DNA of 64,000 nt, taken from positions 558,001 to 622,000 of the forward strand of contig CAVQHY010000004.1 in the NCBI GenBank assembly GCA_963712465.1. The letters are read 5' to 3'. The notes under the pieces were generated by a model, which saw nothing but the letters and a program-made list of their open reading frames with translations, had not been told where the DNA came from and searched no databases. The DNA is from CAVQHY01 sp963712465 (GTDB taxonomy: Bacteria; Actinomycetota; Thermoleophilia; Gaiellales; Gaiellaceae). Each line of letters starts with the position of its first letter. The first letter of the stretch is position 1. Positions 8,842-15,730 of the stretch are shown here, one piece after another. The position numbers were made by a program, and so were the translations under genes.

Positions 8842-10194
8842 CTAACGCTGCTCGAGCCCCGCGATCCGCCGGGCGAGGAAGGCGCGATCGGGCTCGCCCG
8901 GCGCAAGCTCGAGGGCTCTTCCATACGCTGCGCGCGCCTCCTCCGGGCGATCGAGCCGCCGCAGGAAGTCGGCTCGGGCCGCGTGGAGCAGGTGGTAGTC
9001 GTCGAGCCCCTCGATCCGGTCGATCAGCGCGAGGCCCCGCTCCGGACCGTCGGCCAGCGCCACGGCGGCGGCACGGTTCAGCTCGACGACGGGCGACGGT
9101 GTCAGCTCGGCGAGCTCGCCGTACAGCCTCACGATCTCCGGCCAGTCCGTGTCGTCGGGATGACCCGTCCCCGCATGGACGGAGGCGATCGCCGCCTGGA
9201 GCTGGTACGGGCCCGGCCGGCGAAGCGAGGCGGCGCGGTCGACGAGCGCGAGACCCTCGTCGATCGCTCTCTCGTCCCAGAGCGACCGGTCCTGCTCCTC
9301 GAGCAAGACGAGCTCACCCGCCTGGTCGAGCCGGGCGGCGCGACGCGAGTCGTGCAGCAGCATCAGGGCGAGGAGACCGAGCGCCTCGGGCTCGTCCGGC
9401 ATCAACGCGGCCAGGAGCCGCCCGAGGCGGATTGCCTCGGCGGCGAGATCGGCACGGGAGGCCGAGTAGCCCTCGTTGAAGACGAGGTAGAGCACGGCCA
9501 GCGCGCCCGCCAGCCGCTCGGGAAGGAGGTGGTCGGGCGGGACACGGAACGGGATCCCCGCACCCCTGATCTTCCCCTTCGCTCGCACGAGCCGCTGGGC
9601 CATCGTCGCCTCGGGGACGAGGAAGGCGCGGGCGATCTCGGGCGTCGCGAGCCCGCCGACGAGACGCAGCGTCAGAGCAACCCGCGCCTCGAGCGCGAGC
9701 GCCGGGTGGCAGCACGTGAAGATCAGGGCCAGCCGCTCGTCCGGGATCGAGCTCATCCGATCGTCCTCCTTGTTCTCTGCCAACGCGGGAACGAGCCGCT
9801 CGAGGGCAGCGACCTTGTCGGCGTAGACCCGTTGCCGGCGGAGCCGGTCGATGGCGCGGTTTCGGGCCGTCATGACGATCCAGGCGCCCGGATTGGCCGG
9901 GACGCCGTCCACCGGCCAGCGCTCGAGCGCGGTCGCGAAGGCATCCTGGACGGCGTCCTCGGCCAGATCGAAGTCGCCGAGCGCCCGGATCAGGGCCGCG
10001 ACGGCACGTCCCGACTCCTCACGGAACAGGCGCTCGACGACGTCGGCGGTGGGCTCTACGACCGTGCCTCCGCCGCGTAGTGATCGGTCGAGCCGACAGC
10101 CTCGTAGTCCATCACCGGTCGCACCTCGATCGTGCCGGTCAGCGCCCCGGGGATCTTCGCCGCCCAGGCGATCGCCTCGTCGAGGTCGGCGCAC
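8842..10194 (-). CDS. ECF42-type RNA polymerase sigma factor
   Basis: Extracytoplasmic-function sigma factor with a long C-terminal extension. Sigma-2 (DFDLAEDAVQDAFATALERW, then NPGAWIVMTARNRAIDRLRR) and sigma-4 (LRLVGGLATPEIARAF, ATMAQRLVRAKGKIR) are followed by about 240 residues of helical, TPR-like extension (DUF6596) containing LYLVFNEGYSAS. This is the ECF42 layout, and those sigma factors are typically linked to DGPF/YciI genes, as here. The start is a problem: homology begins at about 10062, where no ATG, GTG or TTG exists. The nearest in-frame standard start is the GTG at 10192-10194, well inside yciI, with one CTG between. The coordinates use that GTG. Confidence 0.85.
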   Translation of the reverse strand: MRRPRRGDRLGGEDPRGADRHDRGATGDGLRGCRLDRSLRGGGTVVEPTADVVERLFREESGRAVAALIRALGDFDLAEDAVQDAFATALERWPVDGVPANPGAWIVMTARNRAIDRLRRQRVYADKVAALERLVPALAENKEDDRMSSIPDERLALIFTCCHPALALEARVALTLRLVGGLATPEIARAFLVPEATMAQRLVRAKGKIRGAGIPFRVPPDHLLPERLAGALAVLYLVFNEGYSASRADLAAEAIRLGRLLAALMPDEPEALGLLALMLLHDSRRAARLDQAGELVLLEEQDRSLWDERAIDEGLALVDRAASLRRPGPYQLQAAIASVHAGTGHPDDTDWPEIVRLYGELAELTPSPVVELNRAAAVALADGPERGLALIDRIEGLDDYHLLHAARADFLRRLDRPEEARAAYGRALELAPGEPDRAFLARRIAGLEQR

Positions 10195-10448
10195 TCGAGC
10201 ACGTAGTACCCGCCGAGCTGCTCCTTCGTCTCGGCGAAGGGCCCGTCGGTGACGAGCGTCTCGCCGTCGCGAACGCGGACGGTGGTCGCGGTGGTCGAGG
10301 ACTGGAGCCCGTCGCCCGCGACGAAGGCATCCTTCCCGTGCACCTCGCGGCCGAACTCCTCGTACGCGGCCAGCGTCCGCCGGATGTCCTCGGGCGTGGC
10401 GGTCTCCCAGGCAGCCTCCTTGCCGTAGATCGAGAGCATGTATCTCAT
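10056..10448 (-). CDS. YciI/DGPF-domain protein
   Basis: 130-residue YCII-related protein. It starts MRYMLSIYGKE and contains the eponymous motif DGPFAETKEQLGGYYVLE (residues 63-80), typical of the DGPF subgroup encoded beside ECF42 sigma factors. Biochemical role unknown; the fold is a dimeric ferredoxin-like barrel. The ATG at 10446-10448 lies 4 nt after AAAGGAG. The open frame extends further upstream, but the protein family begins here. Its stop lies at the point where the sigma-factor homology starts. Confidence 0.9.
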   Translation of the reverse strand: MRYMLSIYGKEAAWETATPEDIRRTLAAYEEFGREVHGKDAFVAGDGLQSSTTATTVRVRDGETLVTDGPFAETKEQLGGYYVLECADLDEAIAWAAKIPGALTGTIEVRPVMDYEAVGSTDHYAAEARS

Positions 10449-10535
10449 CGCGTGGCTCCTTTCGGTTGCGTGCGGCTCCTCTCTCGCCGCTCTCATACGT
10501 ACGACGAACGGCCGGACGCGAAATCGACACCCGAC

Positions 10536-10553
10536 TTGAGCGTCTCTTGAGCA
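10536..10553 (+). promoter_or_regulatory. Putative SARP operator: TTGAGCG-N4-TTGAGCA
   Basis: Two heptamers, TTGAGCG (10536-10542) and TTGAGCA (10547-10553), are spaced 11 bp start to start. AfsR/SARP activators bind direct heptamer repeats with this period, usually 8 bp upstream of the -10 box. A weak -10 (CAGCGT, 10562-10567) lies at that distance and would place transcription start next to the GTG at 10575. The same 17-bp element (15 of 17 identical) recurs at 14330-14346. Confidence 0.6.
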
Positions 10554-10574
10554 GGCCATGCCAGCGTAGCGGCG

Positions 10575-12536
10575 GTGAGAGCCCTACCCGGCATCTGCGC
10601 TCTGACGGCGGCGATCGTGTTGCTGGGCGCCTGCGGCGGCAGCGAGGATCAGCCCGCGCGGGGCGCAGAGCCTCAGCGCGGCGGGACGCTCAACGTCGGG
10701 CTCGTCACCACTCAGCTGCCTCCGGCTGCCTATGGCTGGCCGGAGGGCTTCGATCTCAGCTTCGACCCGCAGGCCAAGGCGTACGGCACGCACCTCGAGA
10801 TCTTCCGCTGCTGCCTCGTCCGGACGCTTCTCTCGTACAACGGCCGCACCACCGAGCGAGGCGGCGCGGAGCTCCGCCCCGACCTGGCGACCTCGATGCC
10901 GGAGATTGCGCCCGACGGACTTACGTGGACGTTCCGTCTCAAGCCTGGGATCCGCTATGCGCCGCCGCTGGAGAAGGTCGAGATCACGGCGGGGGACTTC
11001 GTCCGGGCGATCGAGCGGGCGCTCAGTCCGACCCCGACCGAGCTTCAGGAATGCTGCGGCTTCAGCCCGTACTTCTCCTCCGGCTACTTCTACTACCTCG
11101 GGGTGATCGCGGGAACGGAGGAGTTCGCTGCGGGCGACGCGGACACGATCTCGGGGATGGAGACGCCCGACGACCGCACCCTCGTCGTCCACCTGACCCG
11201 ACCGACCGGCGATCTCGGTTTCCGACTGTCGCTGCCGATCGCCTCCCCGATTCCGCCGAACCCCGCCAACCCTGACGCTCGGCTAGGTGTCGCCGAGGGC
11301 CACGAGAGGGGGTACGGCCCGTACCTCGTCGCCTCCGGCCCCTACATGGTCGAGGGCTCCGAGAAGCTCGACTTCGCCGTCCCTGCGGCGGAGCAGCGTG
11401 CGGTGGCCGGATACGTTCCCGGGCAATCGCTCACACTTGTTCGCAACCCGTCCTGGAAGGCCGAGACAGACCCTCTCCGTCCCGCGTATCCGGATCGGAT
11501 CGTGCTCCTGACCAAGGCTGGGAGCCACGTGGCGGCCGCGAACGTCGACGACGGGGTGGTCGACCTGGTTCTCGACGCCAATGCCCCCATCGACCAGGTC
11601 CGGCGCTACGACGAGCAGCCCGCTCTCCGTCAGCGCATCCATCGCGGGCAGAACGACTTCACGGGCGCCGTGACGATGAACCTCGCCGTGCCACCGTTCG
11701 ACGACGTCCACGTGCGCAGGGCGATGAACTTCGTCCTCGACAAGGAGGCGATCAGCCGCCTCTTCGGCGTCAAGCCCCTCGTGGCCATCGGCTACGTGTA
11801 CGGGAAGATCGCGGGCCACGTTGCGCCCGACGCTGTCGAGGGAAGCCTTCTGCACGACTACGCTCCGTACCGGACGGTCGGAAACCGGGGTGATCTCGCC
11901 AAGGCGAAGGCGGAGATGGCCCAGTCGAGGTACGACCACGACGGTGACGGTGTCTGCGACGACCCGGCCTGCCGGAACCTCACGTTCGGCGTCTGGAAGG
12001 ACTGCGCGCACGAGGAGATGGCCACGATCGTCCGTGATAACGCCCGGGCGATCGGCGTCGACCTCGAGATCGAGCTCTACGCCGACGCGGCCACGACGTA
12101 TACGAAGGTGCTCGACCCCCGAAACAGGATCCCCGTCACGTTCGGGCTGGGCTGGGGGAAGGACTTCCCGAGCGGCTCGAGCTTCTTCTTCTCGCCCTTC
12201 TACGGACTCGGCCTCAGCGGGGTCCGCGCGAAGTCCATCAATCATTCGCTCGTCGGGGCGACGCCCGATCAGCTGACCGAGTGGGGCTACTCGGTCACGT
12301 CGGTGCCCTCGATCGACGACAAGCTCGAGAAGTGCCTCACGCTGGGCGGTCGCGACCAGCTCAGGTGCTGGGCCCAGGCCGACGAGATCCTGACCGAGAA
12401 GATCGTGCCCTGGATTCCGTTTATCTTCGGCACGGGCGTCGTCACGACCTCGAGCCGCGTCGCCGGCTTCGACTACGATCAGTTCGCGGGCGCGCCGGCG
12501 CTCGACCGGATCGCGCTCGAGCCGGACCGCCTCTGA
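10575..12536 (+). CDS. Family 5 (peptide/oligopeptide-type) substrate-binding lipoprotein
   Basis: 653-residue extracellular solute-binding protein of the DppA/OppA family. A lipoprotein signal peptide ends in LLGAC with Cys20 as the lipidation site. Family features are RPDLATSMPEIAPDGLTWTFRLKPGIRY, the internal VRRAMNFVLDKEAI and the C-terminal EILTEKIVPWIPF. The closed pocket normally binds peptides, nickel complexes or sugars; the ligand here is unknown. No permease or ATPase gene is nearby, so it may serve a distant transporter or act as a sensor partner. It converges on the BTAD regulator gene with no gap and carries a putative operator for it. Confidence 0.9.
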   Translation: MRALPGICALTAAIVLLGACGGSEDQPARGAEPQRGGTLNVGLVTTQLPPAAYGWPEGFDLSFDPQAKAYGTHLEIFRCCLVRTLLSYNGRTTERGGAELRPDLATSMPEIAPDGLTWTFRLKPGIRYAPPLEKVEITAGDFVRAIERALSPTPTELQECCGFSPYFSSGYFYYLGVIAGTEEFAAGDADTISGMETPDDRTLVVHLTRPTGDLGFRLSLPIASPIPPNPANPDARLGVAEGHERGYGPYLVASGPYMVEGSEKLDFAVPAAEQRAVAGYVPGQSLTLVRNPSWKAETDPLRPAYPDRIVLLTKAGSHVAAANVDDGVVDLVLDANAPIDQVRRYDEQPALRQRIHRGQNDFTGAVTMNLAVPPFDDVHVRRAMNFVLDKEAISRLFGVKPLVAIGYVYGKIAGHVAPDAVEGSLLHDYAPYRTVGNRGDLAKAKAEMAQSRYDHDGDGVCDDPACRNLTFGVWKDCAHEEMATIVRDNARAIGVDLEIELYADAATTYTKVLDPRNRIPVTFGLGWGKDFPSGSSFFFSPFYGLGLSGVRAKSINHSLVGATPDQLTEWGYSVTSVPSIDDKLEKCLTLGGRDQLRCWAQADEILTEKIVPWIPFIFGTGVVTTSSRVAGFDYDQFAGAPALDRIALEPDRL

Positions 12537-14288
12537 TCAGGGCGCCGGTGCGGTCACCCACACGAGGCCACGGTCGACGGCGAGGCCGTCTGGCGCATTC
12601 CCGACGACGATGGTGCCCGTGACCTCGTTCGTCGCTGCGTCGATGCGCGACACCGTCCCGTCGAGGGCGTTCGCGACCCAGACGGAGCCGGCGTCGACAG
12701 CGATGCCCTTCGGCTCGTCACCGACGTCGATCACGGCTACGGCCGAGCGCGACGCAAGGTCGATCCGAGTGACCGAGTCGCTCGTGCCGCTCGAGACCCA
12801 GACGGCGCCCGTTCCGACCGCGATCCGGCTCGCCTCGTGGCGCAGGGCGATCCGCTCCGGCTCGTTCGTAGCGGGGTCGATGCGGACGACGGCGGCGCCG
12901 TCGGTGACCCAGACGGCGCCGCCCCCGGCGGCGATCCCATCCGGGCTCCCTCCAACTGCGTAGGTCGCGACGAGATCGTTGGTGCCTGGATCGATCCGGA
13001 GCACTGCCTCGGCCAGACCGTTGACCACCCACACCGAGCCCACGCCGACGGCGACGTTGCCGACACCGGTACCCAGCTCGACTGTTTCGACGATCGTGTC
13101 CAGGGCCGGGTTGATGCGTGAGAGCGTCCCCTCGAACTCGTGCGTGACCCACACGCCGCCCATCCCCGCGGCCAGCCCGGTGGGCGTGCCGTCGGCGGCG
13201 ATTCGCCTCACCTCCTTCCCGGTGGCCGGGTCGAGGTGGGAGATCGTCTGATCGTCGAAGTTCGCGACCCAGATCCCGCCTTCGCCGGCGGCGATCAGCG
13301 TCGGACCGCTGCCGACCGCGGTGGCGCCGACGATGCGCTCGGTCCCCGGGTCGATCCGCCCAACAGAGTTCGGAGGGAGGCGGGTTAGCTCGTTCCCGCC
13401 TCGGGAGAGCAGGAGGCCCGCGACGATCCCGGCGGCGGCGAGCAGCACGATGGCCACGGCGACGACCCACGTCCCGCGCCGGGCCGCCACGGCGCCACCG
13501 CTCGACGCCGGGGCAGGCGGGGCCGCGAGGGCAGGGTCCTGGTTCAGGATCTCCTGCTCGAGCTCCCTGAGCGCGGGGCTCGGCTCGATTCCGAGCTCCG
13601 CGTCGAGTGTTCGCCGCGCCGCCTGGTAGGCGTCGAGCGCCTCCGCCTGGCGACCCGACCGGTAGAGCGCGAGCATCAGCTGGCTGCGCAGCCGCTCGCG
13701 GAGCGGGTGCTGCGCGACCAGGCTCTCGAGCTCGCCGACGACGTTCGCATGCCGCCCGAGCGCGAGCTCGCAGTCGATCCGATCCTCGGTCGCGGTCACG
13801 CGGAGCTTCTCGAGCCGGGCGATCGCCGTCTGGGCGAACGGCTCGTAGGCGAAGTCCGCGAGCGGCGGCCCGTGCCAGAGCGCCAGGGCCTCGGCCAGCA
13901 TCGCCGACGCGGTCGCCGGGTCGCCCTCGTCGCGGACGCGCCGGGCGTCGGCGACGAGATGCTCGAAGCGGAGGAGGTCGAGCTGGCCCTGGTCGAGCGC
14001 GATCATGTAGCCGGGCGCCTTCGTGACGAGGAGCCTCGCTCCGTCTCCACCGTTGCCGAGCGTCTTGCGAAGCTGCGAGACGTACACCTGGATTACATGG
14101 TTGGCCGTGGCCGGCGGTTGCTCGCCCCAGAGCTCGTCGATCAGGCGGTCGGTCGAGACGACCTCGTTCGCATGGAGCAGCAGGATCGCCGCCAGCGCAC
14201 GCTGCTTCGCCCCTCCGAGCGGACACACGCGGCCGTCCTCGCTCGCTTCGAGGGGGCCGAGGATCCGAAACTCGACGCGTCCGGGCAC
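12537..14288 (-). CDS. Membrane-anchored AfsR/SARP-type (BTAD) regulator with extracellular beta-propeller
   Basis: 583-residue regulator. Residues 1-95 form an OmpR-like winged helix (VEFRILGPLEA at the start, then GGAKQRALAAILLLHANEVV). A bacterial transcriptional activation domain follows at about 100-245 (LALWHGPPLADFAYEPFAQT). A single hydrophobic helix lies at about 269-294. The remaining 290 residues contain six or seven repeats of about 42 residues of the Vgb/YncE propeller type (GSVWVANALDGTVSRIDAATN). The layout implies cytoplasmic DNA binding and external sensing in one protein. The GTG at 14286-14288 is chosen because the winged helix starts directly after it. Confidence 0.85.
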   Translation of the reverse strand: MPGRVEFRILGPLEASEDGRVCPLGGAKQRALAAILLLHANEVVSTDRLIDELWGEQPPATANHVIQVYVSQLRKTLGNGGDGARLLVTKAPGYMIALDQGQLDLLRFEHLVADARRVRDEGDPATASAMLAEALALWHGPPLADFAYEPFAQTAIARLEKLRVTATEDRIDCELALGRHANVVGELESLVAQHPLRERLRSQLMLALYRSGRQAEALDAYQAARRTLDAELGIEPSPALRELEQEILNQDPALAAPPAPASSGGAVAARRGTWVVAVAIVLLAAAGIVAGLLLSRGGNELTRLPPNSVGRIDPGTERIVGATAVGSGPTLIAAGEGGIWVANFDDQTISHLDPATGKEVRRIAADGTPTGLAAGMGGVWVTHEFEGTLSRINPALDTIVETVELGTGVGNVAVGVGSVWVVNGLAEAVLRIDPGTNDLVATYAVGGSPDGIAAGGGAVWVTDGAAVVRIDPATNEPERIALRHEASRIAVGTGAVWVSSGTSDSVTRIDLASRSAVAVIDVGDEPKGIAVDAGSVWVANALDGTVSRIDAATNEVTGTIVVGNAPDGLAVDRGLVWVTAPAP

Positions 14289-14329
14289 AGGCGTCCTCGC
14301 ACGGAACGTAGCAGGTTCAACAAGCGCGC

Positions 14330-14379
14330 TTGAGCGTCCGTTGAGCGATTCGACCGCGCTTCTGACGGACGTTTGAGCC
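14330..14379 (+). promoter_or_regulatory. Putative SARP operator, two heptamer pairs with 11-bp period
   Basis: TTGAGCG at 14330-14336 and 14341-14347 are exact copies 11 bp apart. A second, weaker pair, CTGACGG (14362-14368) and TTGAGCC (14373-14379), is also 11 bp apart. The repeats read on the plus strand, toward the small secreted protein gene at 14440, with the regulator gene starting on the other side at 14288. The element could activate the secreted protein gene and also autoregulate the regulator. Confidence 0.6.
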
Positions 14380-14401
14380 CATCCGAGCACCCTCGTCTCA
14401 C

Positions 14402-14420
14402 GGCCGCAACGAATGCGGCC
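14402..14420. promoter_or_regulatory. Leader stem-loop before the small secreted protein
   Basis: GGCCGCA (14402-14408) and TGCGGCC (14414-14420) form a perfect 7-bp inverted repeat around the loop ACGAA. It lies just upstream of the GAGAGGAG ribosome-binding site, so it is probably in the 5' leader of the gene at 14440. It could be an RNA hairpin or a dyad operator. Confidence 0.45.
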
Positions 14421-14439
14421 CGCAACGAGAGGAGACACC

Positions 14440-14883
14440 GTGAACAAGCGACACTGGAGGAAGAGGCGGCTCGTCGGGGCGCTCGTCGTTGCCGGCGCGT
14501 CCCTGGCTATCGCCGGCCCGGCAGCCGGCGCGGCGGGGCCCGAGGCTCCGTGCGACACCCTGCGGCAGATCGTCTATGCGGGCCGAAGTCATCCGGGCCC
14601 CGCGGCGCCGTGCTACGTCCTGAGGGACATCGTCTACGGTGACGACAGCACCGGTCTGGTCGTGAAACCGCTCGGTACATCCCTTGAGGTTGCACCTGAG
14701 CCGGTGCCGACGAACGTCGGCGCGCCGACCCCTGGGTCGGTGCTCTCGCAGACATCGTCGACGGTGGAGCAAGGCTTCGACTGGGCCGACGCGGGCATCG
14801 GGGCCGGCACCGCCTTCGCGCTGGTGCTCCTCGCCGGCGGGACGGCGATCGCGCTTCGCCGGCACGGCCGTCCGGCCTTCTGA
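14440..14883 (+). CDS. Small secreted or membrane-anchored protein with a short cysteine repeat
   Basis: 147-residue protein that I do not recognise. A basic N-terminus (MNKRHWRKRRL) and hydrophobic stretch with Ala-x-Ala sites form a signal peptide ending near residue 32. Two copies of a short motif follow, APCDTLRQIVY and APCYVLRDIVY, each with one cysteine. After a Pro/Ser/Thr-rich linker a C-terminal helix (about 115-138) and the short basic tail RRHGRPAF would anchor it outside the membrane. The GTG at 14440 has a GAGAGGAG site 5 nt upstream. It is divergent from the BTAD regulator and shares its putative operator. Confidence 0.65.
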   Translation: MNKRHWRKRRLVGALVVAGASLAIAGPAAGAAGPEAPCDTLRQIVYAGRSHPGPAAPCYVLRDIVYGDDSTGLVVKPLGTSLEVAPEPVPTNVGAPTPGSVLSQTSSTVEQGFDWADAGIGAGTAFALVLLAGGTAIALRRHGRPAF

Positions 14884-14900
14884 TCGACGACTCGAAGGGA

Positions 14901-14930
14901 ACGCGAGCGGGCCTCAGGGCTCGCTCGCGT
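14901..14930. terminator. Bidirectional stem-loop between convergent genes
   Basis: ACGCGAGCG (14901-14909) and CGCTCGCGT (14922-14930) form a perfect 9-bp inverted repeat. The stop codon of the acetyltransferase gene lies in its loop. The position between convergent genes fits a shared terminator, although no T-run follows. Confidence 0.5.
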
Positions 14931-15705
14931 CTGCGGCGATGTAGAAGAGCATCCGCTCGGCCGTTCGGTAGCCGGCGCGCTCGTAGATCCGGAACGCGCC
15001 GTCGTTCCCCGGCGAGAGGACGACAACGTCGGCGCCGCCGTCGAACGCTAGCCGCGTCGCCGCGGCCGTCATGTGCGATCCGACGCCGAGCCCGCGAAAC
15101 TCGGTGAGGGTTCCGATCCCGACGATCTCGGAGAGCCCGTCGAGCGGAGCCATCGCCTGCGCGGCGGCGGCGGGTTCCCCGTCGAGGCGGCCGAGGAGGG
15201 CGATGTCGTCGTCGAACCGCTCCGCGTAGGCGAGCGCCTCGTCTCCGCCCACCGGTTCCTCGTTGCCGCTCCCGAACGCGCGCCGGCCGATCGTCAGGTA
15301 CTCCTGCACGACCTCGACCGGGGTGCGCCGGGTCAACTGCTCGACGGAAAGGCCGGCGACGGGCGGGGGAACCCGATGCTCCGAGCGTTCGCAGACCATC
15401 AGCGGCAGCCGGTCCTGCTGCTCGAACCCCGCTGCGCGGAGCGAGGCGGCGAGCTCGGGCGCGAACCCCTCGACCCACTCCAACCGTGGGACGCGCTCCC
15501 GGTCGGCGAAGGCGGCGCGCAGCCGTCCGAGCGGCTCGGACAGATCGCCGCCGACCGGCCCGTCCGGGATCGCGTAGTTCAGCCAGACCAGGCTGCTGGC
15601 CGGCCGGAAGAAGGCGGTGAAGGGCGGCACGCCGACCGTGTCGCTCAGGCGTGCCGCCGTCGCCCGGAAGTACTCCTGGAGCCTGGCCGCGTCATGGGCG
15701 GTCAC
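14914..15705 (-). CDS. GNAT family N-acetyltransferase
   Basis: 263-residue protein with a C-terminal GNAT domain (about 165-255). The acetyl-CoA pyrophosphate-binding loop is present as EFRGLGVGSHMT (R/Q-x-x-G-x-G/A), followed by the beta-4/alpha-4 pair and NDGAFRIYERAGYRTAERMLFY. The N-terminal half resembles a degenerate second GNAT fold. Substrate unknown. It stands alone on the minus strand. Confidence 0.85.
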   Translation of the reverse strand: MTAHDAARLQEYFRATAARLSDTVGVPPFTAFFRPASSLVWLNYAIPDGPVGGDLSEPLGRLRAAFADRERVPRLEWVEGFAPELAASLRAAGFEQQDRLPLMVCERSEHRVPPPVAGLSVEQLTRRTPVEVVQEYLTIGRRAFGSGNEEPVGGDEALAYAERFDDDIALLGRLDGEPAAAAQAMAPLDGLSEIVGIGTLTEFRGLGVGSHMTAAATRLAFDGGADVVVLSPGNDGAFRIYERAGYRTAERMLFYIAADASEP

Positions 15706-15730
15706 GCGCCAACTGTAATCTCTGGCGGCA

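Noticed and set aside
12525..12555. GACCGC/GCGGTC inverted repeat as terminator between the binding-protein and regulator genes
   Set aside because: Six-base arms with a 19-base loop are weak and lie mostly in coding sequence.
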